From Acidimicrobiales bacterium (GTDB lineage: Bacteria > Actinomycetota > Acidimicrobiia > Acidimicrobiales > Aldehydirespiratoraceae): a stretch of DNA of 34,318 bases. Shown piece by piece: positions 1 through 8,248 of this stretch. Each line of letters opens with the position of its first letter. Positions within the stretch are counted from its first letter, which is position 1. The translations under genes were made by a program, and so were the position numbers. Below the pieces are notes generated by a model that was not told the DNA's origin, made no database searches, and saw only the letters and a list, made by a program, of their open reading frames with translations. The stretch is taken from assembly GCA_029263175.1 (NCBI GenBank), contig JAJCXZ010000059.1:81909-116226 (forward strand), in the 5' to 3' direction.

Positions 1-38
1 CATCAGTACGTCTTTCACGCCGTTATTGCTAGCGCCCG

Positions 39-44
39 TAGGCT
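39..44 (+). promoter_or_regulatory. Leaderless -10 box for psuG
   Basis: TAGGCT lies 6 nt before the GTG at 51, so transcription would start at or next to the start codon. No Shine-Dalgarno sequence and no clear -35 are visible. The same spacing recurs before many genes in this window. Confidence 0.5.
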
Positions 45-50
45 CCGATC

Positions 51-962
51 GTGCATTCGAATCTGCGAATCAACGACGAAGTTGCGGACGCCTTGACGCA
101 GGGCCGACCGATCGTTGCCATGGAGTCCACGATCTACAGCGGCATGGGTCTGCCCTCGCCGGCCAATCGTGAATGTCACGAGCGATGTGATGCTGCGATT
201 CGTGCCGGCGGTGCCGTGCCGGCATTGACCGCGGTGCTCGATGGCGTGGCCGTGGTTGGCGTGACCGCGGGCGAGCTCGATCGGGTGTTGGAGGGTGAGG
301 CCAAGATCGCGGCCCGCGACCTTCCGCGGGCCCTGGCATCGGGGTTGGGTGTGGGTGTCACGACAGTCTCTGCCACGGTGACGATCGCGGCCGCCGCGGG
401 TGTCGAGGTCTTCGCCACCGGCGGAATCGGCGGCGTGCATCGAGGCAGCGAACTCACCGGCGATGTCAGCCACGATCTTTTGGCGATGTCTCGTCACCCC
501 GTGGTCACGGTCTCCGCGGGAGCGAAGGCATTCCTCGACCTGGCCCGCACTCTGGAGGAGCTCGAGACGCTGGGTGTTCCGGTCGTCGGCTGGAACACCG
601 ATCGATTCCCCGCGTTCTACGTCCGTGACAGCGGCTTTCCGGTTCCGGCGACGGTTCGACGGGGGAGCGATGTGGCCGGCATGGTGCGCTCGGCGGCTGC
701 GGTTGGTCACCCGGGCGGAATCCTGGTCGCCAACCCGATTCCTGAGGCCGACCAGCTCGATCCGGCTCGAATCAACGCGGCGCTCGAACGTGCATTGGCA
801 GAGGTCGATGCCAACGCCATCGCCGGCCCCGGCGTCACTCCGCTCGTGCTTGCCGCGATCGCCGAAGCGACCGAAGGCGACAGCATTCCCGCGAACCTGG
901 CGCTGGCCGAGAACAACGCGAGCGTCGCCGCCGAGATTGCAGTGGCTCTGGCGGCGACCTAG
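51..962 (+). CDS. psuG: Pseudouridine-5'-phosphate glycosidase
   Basis: Cytoplasmic enzyme that reversibly splits pseudouridine 5'-phosphate into uracil and ribose 5-phosphate, used in pseudouridine breakdown. The 303-aa protein has the family's full length and motifs: AMESTIYSGMGLPSP near residues 23-37 (Glu25 matches the catalytic Glu), AKIAARDLP at 84-92, FATGGIGGVHRG at 121-132, and SAGAKAFLDLA near 155-165 with Lys159 at the Schiff-base position. The C-terminal GPGVTPL and AENNASVAAEIA segments are also typical. The GTG start at 51 is supported by the TAGGCT box 6 nt upstream. The usual partner kinase psuK is not next to it; the next gene is a P450 only a few bases downstream. Identification is secure from motifs; pairing with the P450 is only positional. 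Confidence 0.93.
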   Translation: MHSNLRINDEVADALTQGRPIVAMESTIYSGMGLPSPANRECHERCDAAIRAGGAVPALTAVLDGVAVVGVTAGELDRVLEGEAKIAARDLPRALASGLGVGVTTVSATVTIAAAAGVEVFATGGIGGVHRGSELTGDVSHDLLAMSRHPVVTVSAGAKAFLDLARTLEELETLGVPVVGWNTDRFPAFYVRDSGFPVPATVRRGSDVAGMVRSAAAVGHPGGILVANPIPEADQLDPARINAALERALAEVDANAIAGPGVTPLVLAAIAEATEGDSIPANLALAENNASVAAEIAVALAAT

Positions 963-971
963 ACCTTGGCG

Positions 972-2201
972 ATGTCGACCGCTGCCCTGTCCGACTTCGA
1001 CCCGGATGCCACGCTCATCTCGTTGTTGACGGATCGGGCCGCTATCGCCGACCCATATCCCCGGCTTCGTTCGATGCGCGAACACGCGCCGATTCACCAG
1101 ACGGCGCTCGGCAAGACATGGGTCGTGAGCCGGTACGACGAAGCCCGAGCAGTGCTTCGCGACCCTCGCTGTGGGAATCCGACGCCGGAAATGTTCGAGG
1201 AGGGTCGCGCCGGACTCGATGGTTCGAGGCGCCGACCTCGCGCCCGCGAGTCGCTCTCGATCCTGCAGTTGAATCCGCCCGATCACGGACGGATCCGTGG
1301 GCTCGTCGCCCGAGCGTTCACCCCTCGCCGCGTTGAGCAGCTGCGCCCCGAAATCGAGGCGATCGCCGATCGGTTGCTCGATGCGATGGGCGGTACCGGC
1401 GACCTCGTCGACGGCCTCGCGTTCCCGCTTCCCGCCAATGTCATCTCGGCGCTCGTCGGTGTGCCCGAACGGGACCGGCAGTTCCTGCGTCCGCTCATCG
1501 GTGACCTCACGGTGGGGATCGAGCCGACCGCATCCGACGACGAGATTGCTCGGGCGGACGCGGCCGGGGCGACCATGCGGGAGTATCTCGCCGACCTCAT
1601 CGCCGCCCGGCGCGCCGACCCCGGTGACGACCTGCTCAGTGTCCTCATTCATGCCAACGATGACGGCGATCAGCTCACCGAGAACGAGATTCTCGTCAAC
1701 ACGTTGTTGATCTACGCCGCCGGGTTCGAGACGACGACACACCTGATCGGCAACATGTTCCGAGCGTTTGTGGCCAACCCTGCTCAGCTCGACCGTGTGC
1801 GAGCCGACCGCTCGCTTGTCCCGGGAGCGGTCGAGGAGGTTCTCCGCTACGACCCGCCGGTTCAGCTTGATGGTCGCTACGTTCACGAGACGATCGCGAT
1901 CGGCGGCCACACACTCGCTCAGGGAGACTCGGTCATCACCTTGATCGGCGCGGTGAATCGAGACCCCGCCCACTTCGAGCAACCAGACGACTTCGACATT
2001 GGCCGCACCAATACTCAGGTGCTCTCGTTCGGCTCAGGCATTCATTTCTGCCTAGGTGCCGCACTGGCCCGTCTCGAGGGGCAGGTGGTGCTCGGCAAGC
2101 TGTTGGATCGGCACGAGACCTGGGAGATCGTGGGGGAGCCGACCTGGCGGCCCCGGATCACCCTGCGAGGCGTCGAGAGCATGCAGGTCGCGCTCTCCTG
2201 A
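972..2201 (+). CDS. Cytochrome P450
   Basis: Soluble bacterial class I-type cytochrome P450, about 409 aa, predicted to hydroxylate an unknown small molecule with electrons from a separate ferredoxin system. Numbered from the TTG at 966, the I-helix oxygen-activation motif AAGFETT is at 251-257, the ExxR pair is Glu291/Arg294 (EEVLR), and the haem loop FGSGIHFCLG is at 355-364 with Cys362 as thiolate ligand. No membrane anchor is present. The start is ATG 972 or TTG 966, 3-9 nt after the psuG stop, so the two are probably co-transcribed. No ferredoxin or reductase gene lies nearby. Family assignment is firm; the substrate cannot be told from sequence. Confidence 0.93.
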   Translation: MSTAALSDFDPDATLISLLTDRAAIADPYPRLRSMREHAPIHQTALGKTWVVSRYDEARAVLRDPRCGNPTPEMFEEGRAGLDGSRRRPRARESLSILQLNPPDHGRIRGLVARAFTPRRVEQLRPEIEAIADRLLDAMGGTGDLVDGLAFPLPANVISALVGVPERDRQFLRPLIGDLTVGIEPTASDDEIARADAAGATMREYLADLIAARRADPGDDLLSVLIHANDDGDQLTENEILVNTLLIYAAGFETTTHLIGNMFRAFVANPAQLDRVRADRSLVPGAVEEVLRYDPPVQLDGRYVHETIAIGGHTLAQGDSVITLIGAVNRDPAHFEQPDDFDIGRTNTQVLSFGSGIHFCLGAALARLEGQVVLGKLLDRHETWEIVGEPTWRPRITLRGVESMQVALS

Positions 2202-2235
2202 GACGCGTGTGCGGCGAGGATGCAAGACTCCCCCG

Positions 2236-3090
2236 ATGAGCGACACCACGACCGACGCCGGGCCCGAAGAGCGGAATCTGATCCTCGACGAATTCGACGA
2301 GAAGCTCGCCGCCTTCAACGCGTTCCGCAAGAGCGATGATGCGAAAGCCGATGAAGTCTTCAAGGATCTCGGTGGTTCCGATCCTGTCGGTCGCGACATC
2401 ATCCTGCAGCTGGCCGGGAAACGGCCGCTCGGCCATCCCGAGAAGTTCATGTCGGCGCACACCGGCGCAGTCCGATCGCTGGAGGTCCTCGACCGCAACG
2501 GTGCCCGTGGGGTGCGGATCAGAATTCTCGGTCCGCTCAATCCGGTAGCGGGCTTTCTCGTTCAGCTCGTCACCCGGTTCATCGTCAGCAACCATCAGAA
2601 GTCGCTGGTCAACAACATACGAAAGCTCTACGCCCGGCGCGAGGCGAACTGCATGCCCGATGATTCGAGCCGTCGTCTGCTCTGGCGGGCCCGTCGCGAC
2701 GCCGACCTGGTCTATGAGGGCTTCAAGAAGAACCCTGTCGGTGTTCCCAGCTTTCTGCTCGGCGGCGCAATCTTCAGCGCGGGGATCTCGGCCGCGATGG
2801 ATGCGATCGTCAACAGCGCGAGCGGTCGCTGGACCCGGCTTGTGCTGGCTCTCGGGCTCTTCGCCTTGCTGGGCGCCGTGAGTTGGATCATCCTGCGGGG
2901 CGCTGCCGTCGCTCGCCGGCGAATCTCGCTTGCCACCGATCGGCCCTTCAGCGCGCTCTACGAGACGATCGGACGTTGCGGGAACCCTCCGAAGGATCAG
3001 TCGAAGACGTTCGCGTTGATCGCCATGATCATCCTGGCGGTGAGCTGGGTCCTTATTCCTGTTGGGCTGATCGGAATCCTCTTCGAGTAG
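2236..3090 (+). CDS. Unknown membrane protein
   Basis: I do not recognise this 284-aa protein. It has a charged, probably cytoplasmic N-terminal half (about residues 1-165). Three hydrophobic stretches follow: one around FLLGGAIFSAGISAAMDAIV, one around LVLALGLFALLGAVSWIIL, and a C-terminal one around FALIAMIILAVSWVLIPVG that ends almost at the C-terminus. The ATG at 2236 is chosen because the open frame upstream lies inside the P450 gene, and because an AAGACT box (weak match to TANNNT) sits exactly 6 nt before it. It could be a membrane-anchored accessory protein. No catalytic motif is visible. Confidence 0.75.
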   Translation: MSDTTTDAGPEERNLILDEFDEKLAAFNAFRKSDDAKADEVFKDLGGSDPVGRDIILQLAGKRPLGHPEKFMSAHTGAVRSLEVLDRNGARGVRIRILGPLNPVAGFLVQLVTRFIVSNHQKSLVNNIRKLYARREANCMPDDSSRRLLWRARRDADLVYEGFKKNPVGVPSFLLGGAIFSAGISAAMDAIVNSASGRWTRLVLALGLFALLGAVSWIILRGAAVARRRISLATDRPFSALYETIGRCGNPPKDQSKTFALIAMIILAVSWVLIPVGLIGILFE

Positions 3091-3093
3091 GGG

Positions 3094-3099
3094 TAGCGT
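3094..3099 (+). promoter_or_regulatory. -10 box for the helicase gene
   Basis: TAGCGT lies 10 nt before ATG 3110, just after the stop of the membrane-protein gene. This implies an untranslated leader of only a few nucleotides and its own promoter. No convincing -35 is seen. Confidence 0.4.
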
Positions 3100-3109
3100 C
3101 GCCAGCCGA

Positions 3110-4771
3110 ATGAACCGCAGCATCACGCTTCGAACCTGGCAGCACGACGCTTTGCGGGCATTCCTGGCGCATGATCGGCCCAACTTCTTGGCGGTCGCGT
3201 GTCCGGGAGCAGGGAAAACGACCTTTGCGTTGACCGCGGCGCGTCACTGGCTGCGCGGTGAACGGCAACCTCTGATAGTCGTTGCGCCCACCCGACATCT
3301 CAAGGTGCAGTGGGCATCGGCCGGCGAACGATTCGGGTTCCATCTCGAACCGGAATGGGACCCGACAACTGGCGGGATCCCCGATGACATGCACGGCATC
3401 ATCGTCACCTACGCCCAGGTGGCCTCCGCATCACGAGTGCTCAGCCAGGTCAGCCGCGACGGCATGGTGATTCTCGATGAGGTCCACCACGCCGGTGGAG
3501 ACATGACGTGGGGCGAGGGCGTTGCCACCTCGTTCGCCGACTCCGCGGTGCGGTTGCTGCTGTCGGGCACGCCGTTTCGCTCTGACGACTCACCAATTCC
3601 CTACGTTCGCTACACCCTGGGCGATCACGGGGACGCGGTCTCCGACTACGAGTACGACTATGGCGCGGCGCTCAAGGAGGGCGGCGTCGTGCGGCCGGTC
3701 TTCTTCCCTCGCTTCGATGGCCACATGGAGTGGATCTCGGCGGACGGCACCCACCGCGAGGCGAGCTTTGGCGACGACATCGCCCGCGAAGAACTCGGCG
3801 CCCGCCTTCGAACGGCCCTTTCTCCCGATGGTGACTGGTTGGCCACGGTCCTGAACCGCGCCGACCACAAGCTCCGGCAGATTCGTCAACAGGCTCCCAA
3901 CGCCGGTGGCCTCGTGATCGCGACCGACCAGGAGCACGCTCGCTCGATCGCCAAGCTCCTGCATCGGTGGACGGGTGAGGAGCCGGCTCTTGCGCTGTCG
4001 GATGACCCCAAGGCATCCCAGGTCATCGACAGCTACGCGAAGAGTGATCACGCCTGGGTGGTAGCGGTGCGCATGATCAGTGAGGGTGTCGACATTCCGC
4101 GGCTGCGCGTCGGCGTGCATGCCACCACGACAGCCACGGCACTCTTCTTTCGGCAGGCCGTCGGCCGCATCGCTCGCTGGACACCGGGCCACGCATCACA
4201 AAAGGCGTACTTCTACGTGCCCGATGATCCCCGCCTGCGGCACCATGCTCGCACGATGGCGGAGCAGCGCCGACACTCCATCGCCGAGCGGGTCGAGGCC
4301 GGTGACCAGAAGCAGTCGGCGCTCGACGACCTCGACCGCGCCGTGCAGATCGAAGAACAGCCGTCACTGTTTCAGGCACTCTCGTCCACCGCGATGGACG
4401 CCGACGGTGACTCGCCGGCAGCGGTCGACGATGGAATCGATCCGCACGAGGACCTGATTGTCGACGCCGAGGATCTGGCCGGCGAGCCCGTCGATCTCCC
4501 TCCCCCGCCGGCCCTGCCCGGCCGCGCTCCCGACGCGAAGTCGATGCTCGGAGGGCTGCGATCGAAGCACGCTCGTAAGAAGGATCTGCGCGAGTGGAAC
4601 GCCGATCGCGTGCTCGAATTGGTTCGGGCCACCGGCATGGACCATCGCCAGGTCAACTCCGAATTGAACCGACGCTCCAACGTCGACCGTGTTGCCGAAG
4701 CCGATGAAGTCGCGCTGCGGCGGCGACTTGATCAGGCCGAGGGATGGCTGGAGTCTCTGCGCGTTCGGTGA
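3110..4771 (+). CDS. SF2 DEAD/DEAH-type helicase
   Basis: Superfamily 2 nucleic-acid-dependent ATPase/helicase of 553 aa. Motif I is ACPGAGKTTFA at 30-40 (Walker A), motif II is ILDEVHHAGG (DEVH at 123-126), and motif III-like LLLSGTPFR follows near 150. In the second RecA domain, MISEGVDIPRL and QAVGRIAR are motifs V and VI. After an acidic linker (about 430-475), a C-terminal helical region of about 70 residues (REWNADRVLELV to EGWLESL) resembles the tail of a common actinobacterial helicase family of similar length. No nuclease or methylase neighbour suggests a restriction system, so a housekeeping DNA/RNA role is more likely. Substrate unknown. Confidence 0.9.
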   Translation: MNRSITLRTWQHDALRAFLAHDRPNFLAVACPGAGKTTFALTAARHWLRGERQPLIVVAPTRHLKVQWASAGERFGFHLEPEWDPTTGGIPDDMHGIIVTYAQVASASRVLSQVSRDGMVILDEVHHAGGDMTWGEGVATSFADSAVRLLLSGTPFRSDDSPIPYVRYTLGDHGDAVSDYEYDYGAALKEGGVVRPVFFPRFDGHMEWISADGTHREASFGDDIAREELGARLRTALSPDGDWLATVLNRADHKLRQIRQQAPNAGGLVIATDQEHARSIAKLLHRWTGEEPALALSDDPKASQVIDSYAKSDHAWVVAVRMISEGVDIPRLRVGVHATTTATALFFRQAVGRIARWTPGHASQKAYFYVPDDPRLRHHARTMAEQRRHSIAERVEAGDQKQSALDDLDRAVQIEEQPSLFQALSSTAMDADGDSPAAVDDGIDPHEDLIVDAEDLAGEPVDLPPPPALPGRAPDAKSMLGGLRSKHARKKDLREWNADRVLELVRATGMDHRQVNSELNRRSNVDRVAEADEVALRRRLDQAEGWLESLRVR

Positions 4772-4864
4772 ATCTGGGTCACCCGGCCCAAATGAAAAAC
4801 AGTACTTCTGCACTTTTTTCGAGCCTGAGCCCCGAATCACCCCCGCTAGCCTCACGTCCTCCGC

Positions 4865-4896
4865 TACGGTGACCGACCAGTCAATAACCGACTGGT
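4865..4896 (+). promoter_or_regulatory. -10 box plus 7-bp inverted repeat
   Basis: TACGGT at 4865-4870 is a candidate -10 box. It is followed by a perfect inverted repeat, ACCAGTC (4876-4882), 7-nt spacer, GACTGGT (4890-4896). With a start site near 4877 the repeat would either be an operator over the start site or form a hairpin at the very 5' end of the mRNA. GAGGAG at 4913-4918 then serves as ribosome binding site for the gene at 4924. Confidence 0.45.
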
Positions 4897-4923
4897 TGAA
4901 ATACCGAGTGGTGAGGAGACGTT

Positions 4924-5184
4924 GTGATGGGTATGGACGACCTGGAAATCACGATTCGCTCAATGCGAGACGACGTCGACGGCGATGTATGCAGCCGTTC
5001 GCGTGTGATGGACTCGCTCCTCGACCTGCGCCTGGAGGCAGGAAGCCGCCACGACATGTTGGCGGAAATCGATCGTGCGCTTGGCGAACTACCCGGCAAA
5101 AACATGGTGCCGGCCGGTTGGTGGCGTGAGCAGCTCGACTCCTTCGAGATGGTTGCGATCAACCCTGTCGAGACCGTCGGCTGA
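4924..5184 (+). CDS. Small acidic protein of unknown function
   Basis: Protein of 84-86 aa that I cannot assign to a family. It is acidic and predicted largely helical (DDLEITIRSMRDDV, MDSLLDLRLEAGSR, DMLAEIDRALGEL), with a single Cys and a WWREQLDSFEM segment near the C-terminus. No signal peptide or membrane segment. The start is well defined: GAGGAG at 4913-4918 precedes GTG 4924 / ATG 4927, one of the few clear Shine-Dalgarno sequences in the window. The gene has its own leader with an inverted repeat. Its 3' end overlaps the convergent HxlR-type gene by 26 bp. Translation signals make it credible as a real gene. Confidence 0.7.
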   Translation: MMGMDDLEITIRSMRDDVDGDVCSRSRVMDSLLDLRLEAGSRHDMLAEIDRALGELPGKNMVPAGWWREQLDSFEMVAINPVETVG

Positions 5185-5860
5185 AGCCGAAGAGTCGCTT
5201 CAACACGGCAATATCGCCGCGTCCGCCCTCCACGGCAAGCGCCCCTGAATCCAACGCCTCGGCTCCGCTGAGTTCGCCGCGCCGCACCCACAGCAGCGCC
5301 GCTACCGAGCCGGTGATTCGTGTTGGCGCGTTCGTTGCCGGTCGGTCGGGTGACACCTGCACACGTGCGAGCGCCGGGGTTCGGCGACCGGGCCCCGCTT
5401 GGGGAACCACGATCAGGCGGACAAAGCCCTCATCGAGATCGAGGTCGATCTCGATGCCGCTATCGGGGAGCTCCTCGATCAGCACCATGGTGGCGATGGC
5501 CTCCGGGAGCATCTCGTCGATCATCGGTTGGTCGTCGGTTGGCATGTCGAGATAGGGCAGCCCGAATCGGCCAACGGCGACGACAACGGGTCGAAGTTCC
5601 TCGCCGCGTTCGGTGAGCGAGTAGAGCGCCCGGGCGTTCGGATCAGCGATCTCCTCGCGGTGGACCAGCCCGGCGGCCTCCATCTCCGACAGTCGGTGGG
5701 CAAGGAGATTGGACGCCATCCCCGGAAGGCCGTCACGCAGGTCGGTGTAGCGCCGCGGGCCACGAAGCAGGTTGCGCACGATGAGGAGAGTCCACCGTTC
5801 ACCGATGAGATCGAGGGCGCGACTGGCGGGGCAGAATTGGTTGTACGAACGCTTTGGCAT
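5159..5860 (-). CDS. HxlR-type winged-helix regulator with SCP2-like tail
   Basis: Transcription regulator of 233 aa. The N-terminal 100 residues are a classical HxlR domain: RSYNQFCPASRALDLIGERW, then TLLIVRNLLRGPRRYTDLR, LLAHRLSEMEAAGLV (recognition region) and YSLTERGEELRPV. Cys10 is at the position used for redox sensing in some family members. Residues about 115-233 resemble an SCP2-type lipid-binding fold (RVQVSPDRPATNAPTRI, then GSVAALLWVRRGEL and LFGF), a pairing seen in actinobacterial regulators. The start at 5860 (MPKRSY) fits the family; ATG 5872 is possible. It is divergent from the VOC gene at 5913, so control of that gene and of itself is likely. A TACGCT box on this strand (complement of 5892-5897) lies in the shared region. 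Confidence 0.85.
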   Translation of the reverse strand: MPKRSYNQFCPASRALDLIGERWTLLIVRNLLRGPRRYTDLRDGLPGMASNLLAHRLSEMEAAGLVHREEIADPNARALYSLTERGEELRPVVVAVGRFGLPYLDMPTDDQPMIDEMLPEAIATMVLIEELPDSGIEIDLDLDEGFVRLIVVPQAGPGRRTPALARVQVSPDRPATNAPTRITGSVAALLWVRRGELSGAEALDSGALAVEGGRGDIAVLKRLFGFSRRSRQG

Positions 5861-5876
5861 GGGAAGAACCATCCCG

Positions 5877-5905
5877 TTGACAGGTTGAAAAAGCGTACCT
5901 AGCGT
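5877..5905 (+). promoter_or_regulatory. Consensus -35/-10 promoter of the VOC gene
   Basis: TTGACA (5877-5882), a 17-nt spacer, then TAGCGT (5900-5905), ending 7 nt before ATG 5913. This is the best sigma-70-type promoter in the window and predicts a leaderless mRNA. It overlaps the putative -10 of the divergent HxlR-type gene, so the two promoters cannot easily fire together. Confidence 0.75.
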
Positions 5906-5912
5906 CGCCGTC

Positions 5913-6689
5913 ATGCCCACAGTTGAATCACACGCCCCCGGTACCCCCTCATGGCTCGACCTGACGACCACCGATATGGACGGCGCCAAAGCCTTCTACG
6001 GCGGCCTGTTCGGATGGGACTTCTTCACCGAACCGGACCCCGAAGCAGGCGGCTACACCATGGCCATGCTCAACGGAAAGGCTGCGGCCGCGATGATGCC
6101 GCAACCTCAGGAGCAGATCGACATGGGGATTCCGGCGTGCTGGAACCTCTACGCCACGGTCGGCGACATCGATGCGGCGGTCGGAGCGGCCGCAGCGGCC
6201 GGTGGCGGGGTGATGATGGCGCCGATGGACGTGTTCACCGCGGGACGGATGGCCGTGATCACCGATCCTGCAGGCGCGGTGCTGTGCCTCTGGCAGCCCG
6301 GGGAAGCGATCGGCAGCGAGGTGGTCAACGAAGCCGGTGCCTTCACGTGGGCCGAGCTCCAGACCAGCGATCAGGCTGCGGCCGCGGACTTCTACGGCGC
6401 AGTTCTCGGCATGACCGCCGAGGTCATGGACATGGGTCCGATGGGGACGATGACCGGTCTGAAGGTCGCCGGCAAGGATGTGGCGAGCGCAATGGACATC
6501 CAGGGGGATGGTGTGCCGCCACATTGGGGCGCATACTTCGGTGTGGCCGACACCGACGCCGCGGTCGCCCGAGTTGCAGAACTCGGTGGTTCAGTGCTCG
6601 TGGCGCCGATGGACATCCCGCCCGGCCGCATGGCTGTTCTGGCCGACAACGTCGGCGCGGTGTTCTCGATCATTGCGTTGGCGGGCTAG
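5913..6689 (+). CDS. Two-domain VOC (glyoxalase-like) protein, CFP30B type
   Basis: A 258-aa protein made of two vicinal-oxygen-chelate modules, about residues 10-125 and 138-257. Each has the family opening (SWLDLTTTDMDGAKAFYGGLFGW; WAELQTSDQAAAADFYGAVLG, shown here as repeats of FYG-LFGW/FYG-VLG) and closing strands (GRMAVITDPAGAVLCLW; GRMAVLADNVGAVFSI). It resembles mycobacterial CFP30B and other tandem-VOC proteins of actinobacteria. The usual glyoxalase metal ligands are not obvious, so the reaction is unknown; small-molecule binding, detoxification or resistance are possibilities. It has its own strong leaderless promoter and is divergent from the HxlR-type regulator. ATG 5913 is fixed by the promoter. 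Confidence 0.87.
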   Translation: MPTVESHAPGTPSWLDLTTTDMDGAKAFYGGLFGWDFFTEPDPEAGGYTMAMLNGKAAAAMMPQPQEQIDMGIPACWNLYATVGDIDAAVGAAAAAGGGVMMAPMDVFTAGRMAVITDPAGAVLCLWQPGEAIGSEVVNEAGAFTWAELQTSDQAAAADFYGAVLGMTAEVMDMGPMGTMTGLKVAGKDVASAMDIQGDGVPPHWGAYFGVADTDAAVARVAELGGSVLVAPMDIPPGRMAVLADNVGAVFSIIALAG

Positions 6690-6692
6690 CTT
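6687..6692 (+). promoter_or_regulatory. Leaderless -10 box for the first PLP gene
   Basis: TAGCTT begins inside the stop codon of the VOC gene and ends 6 nt before ATG 6699. No Shine-Dalgarno sequence is present. Confidence 0.45.
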
Positions 6693-6698
6693 TACAGA

Positions 6699-8240
6699 AT
6701 GTCAAGTTCAATCGACGATGGAGAGATCGCCCGAGCGCACGCTTCGCTGGGCCTGACCACCGAAGTGGCCGATTCGGCGGTCTACGACCGTACGGTCGAT
6801 CGCTTCCGCAGTCGCGGGATCGCGTTGCCGACGTTTGGTGAGCTCGCCGATCCGTCCACCATTCCGGCCGCGCGGCTTGCGCCGCTGGCGGGGCTCGACC
6901 GCAACGAACCCGACAGCCGAAACCTCTTTCGGGTGCACTGGTTCGGTGGCCTCGATGGAAGCGGCCCTCATGACGTGCCCGACTACATCGAGTTGCCGTC
7001 GGAGATGACCGGCGTGGAGGCGCGAATCGTGCTCGCCTTCGGCAACCGTTTCCCGATGATCAAGGCCCACAAGGTGCTGGCGGCGTATGCCTGTCTCGTG
7101 CCTCGTCTTGTCACTGGACGGTTCGACCCCACTGCGCATCGTGCGGTTTGGCCATCCACCGGCAATTACGCCCGTGGCGGCATCGCCATCTCGCGCATCA
7201 TGGACTGTCGTGGCGTTGCCGTGCTTCCGGAAGGCATGAGCAAGGCCCGGTTCGACTGGCTCGAGCAGTGGACCCTCGACCCGGCCAACGACATCATTCG
7301 CACGCCGGGCACGGAGTCCAACGTCAAAGAGATCTACGACACCTGCAACGAGTTGGAGAAGGATCCCGAGATCGAGATCATCAACCAGTTCTCGGAGTTC
7401 TCGAACCACCTGGGCCACTACTCGGTCACCGGCCCCGCCCTCAGCCGGGTCTTCGAGCACGCCACTGCCGATTCCGGCGATGCCCGGCTCGCTGCCTATG
7501 TCTCGGCGAGCGGATCCGGCGGCACGCTCGGCGCCGGCGATTATCTCAAGGACAACTACGGTGCGCGCATCGTGGCGGTCGAGGCGCTCGAATGCCCGAC
7601 GCTTCTCGAAAACGGCTTCGGCGACCACAACATCCAGGGCATCGGCGACAAACACGTCCCGCTGATCCACAACGTCATGAACACCGACGATGTCGTTGCG
7701 GTGAGCGACCGCTCGACCGATGCTCTGGACGCACTCTTCAACACTCCCGCGGGCAAGGCGCATCTCGTCGATCGGGTCGGCCTCGATCCAGCCCTTGTGG
7801 ATGCGCTTCAGCACATGGGCTATTCGTCGAGCTGCAACGCGTTGGCCGCCATCAAGATCGCCAAGGAGCGCGGCCTCGGTCGTGACGACGTCATCGTCAG
7901 CGTCGCCACCGATGGATCCGAACTGTACGACGCCGAGCGCACCGAGTACCTCGCCTCCCATCACCCCAACGGCTACGACTCCGTGGCCGCGGCCGCGGAC
8001 TTCGGTCGGGAACTCGAGGCGGGCGATACGGCCAAGCATCTCGAACTCACCGAGCAGGAACGGCGGCGGGTGTTCAACCTCGGATACTTCACCTGGGTCG
8101 AGCAGCAGGGCACCGACTTCGGCGACTTCACCGCCCGTGCCGATCAGCGATTCTGGGATGGCATGCGCCACTTCGTGGCGGAGTGGGATGAGCAGATCGT
8201 CGAATTCAACGCCCGCACGGGCACCCGCGACGACGACTGA
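6699..8240 (+). CDS. Fold-type-II PLP-dependent enzyme (large, beta-subunit-like)
   Basis: 513-aa protein of the tryptophan-synthase-beta/cysteine-synthase superfamily, of the type often annotated only as 'PLP-dependent protein subunit beta'. The PLP lysine is probably Lys122 or Lys125 (RFPMIKAHKV). The substrate-binding loop is PSTGNYARGGIAI at 152-164, comparable to the TSGNTG loop of cysteine synthase, and the phosphate-binding glycine loop is SASGSGGTLGAGDYL at 269-283. An N-terminal extension of about 100 residues and a C-terminal extension make it much longer than cysteine synthase (about 310 aa). It likely makes an operon with a second fold-type-II enzyme 8 bp downstream and a transporter. 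The reaction is unknown; a lyase, replacement or racemase reaction on an amino acid would fit the fold. Confidence 0.85.
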   Translation: MSSSIDDGEIARAHASLGLTTEVADSAVYDRTVDRFRSRGIALPTFGELADPSTIPAARLAPLAGLDRNEPDSRNLFRVHWFGGLDGSGPHDVPDYIELPSEMTGVEARIVLAFGNRFPMIKAHKVLAAYACLVPRLVTGRFDPTAHRAVWPSTGNYARGGIAISRIMDCRGVAVLPEGMSKARFDWLEQWTLDPANDIIRTPGTESNVKEIYDTCNELEKDPEIEIINQFSEFSNHLGHYSVTGPALSRVFEHATADSGDARLAAYVSASGSGGTLGAGDYLKDNYGARIVAVEALECPTLLENGFGDHNIQGIGDKHVPLIHNVMNTDDVVAVSDRSTDALDALFNTPAGKAHLVDRVGLDPALVDALQHMGYSSSCNALAAIKIAKERGLGRDDVIVSVATDGSELYDAERTEYLASHHPNGYDSVAAAADFGRELEAGDTAKHLELTEQERRRVFNLGYFTWVEQQGTDFGDFTARADQRFWDGMRHFVAEWDEQIVEFNARTGTRDDD

Positions 8241-8248
8241 TCCGCCTC

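Noticed and set aside
1-3. CAT at the window's left edge, a possible minus-strand start codon
   Set aside because: Only one codon would be inside the window, and no TANNNT box lies at the usual distance.
15-1982. 655-codon open frame on the minus strand opposite psuG and the P450 gene
   Set aside because: Rich in Arg, His and Asp with no recognisable domain, and fully antisense to two clear enzyme genes; a high-GC shadow frame.
4772-4790. TGGG...CCCA repeat after the helicase gene as terminator
   Set aside because: Only 4-bp arms; no stable stem.
6708-8171. 487-codon open frame on - opposite the first PLP enzyme
   Set aside because: Shadow of a gene with clear PLP motifs; no promoter geometry at its start.
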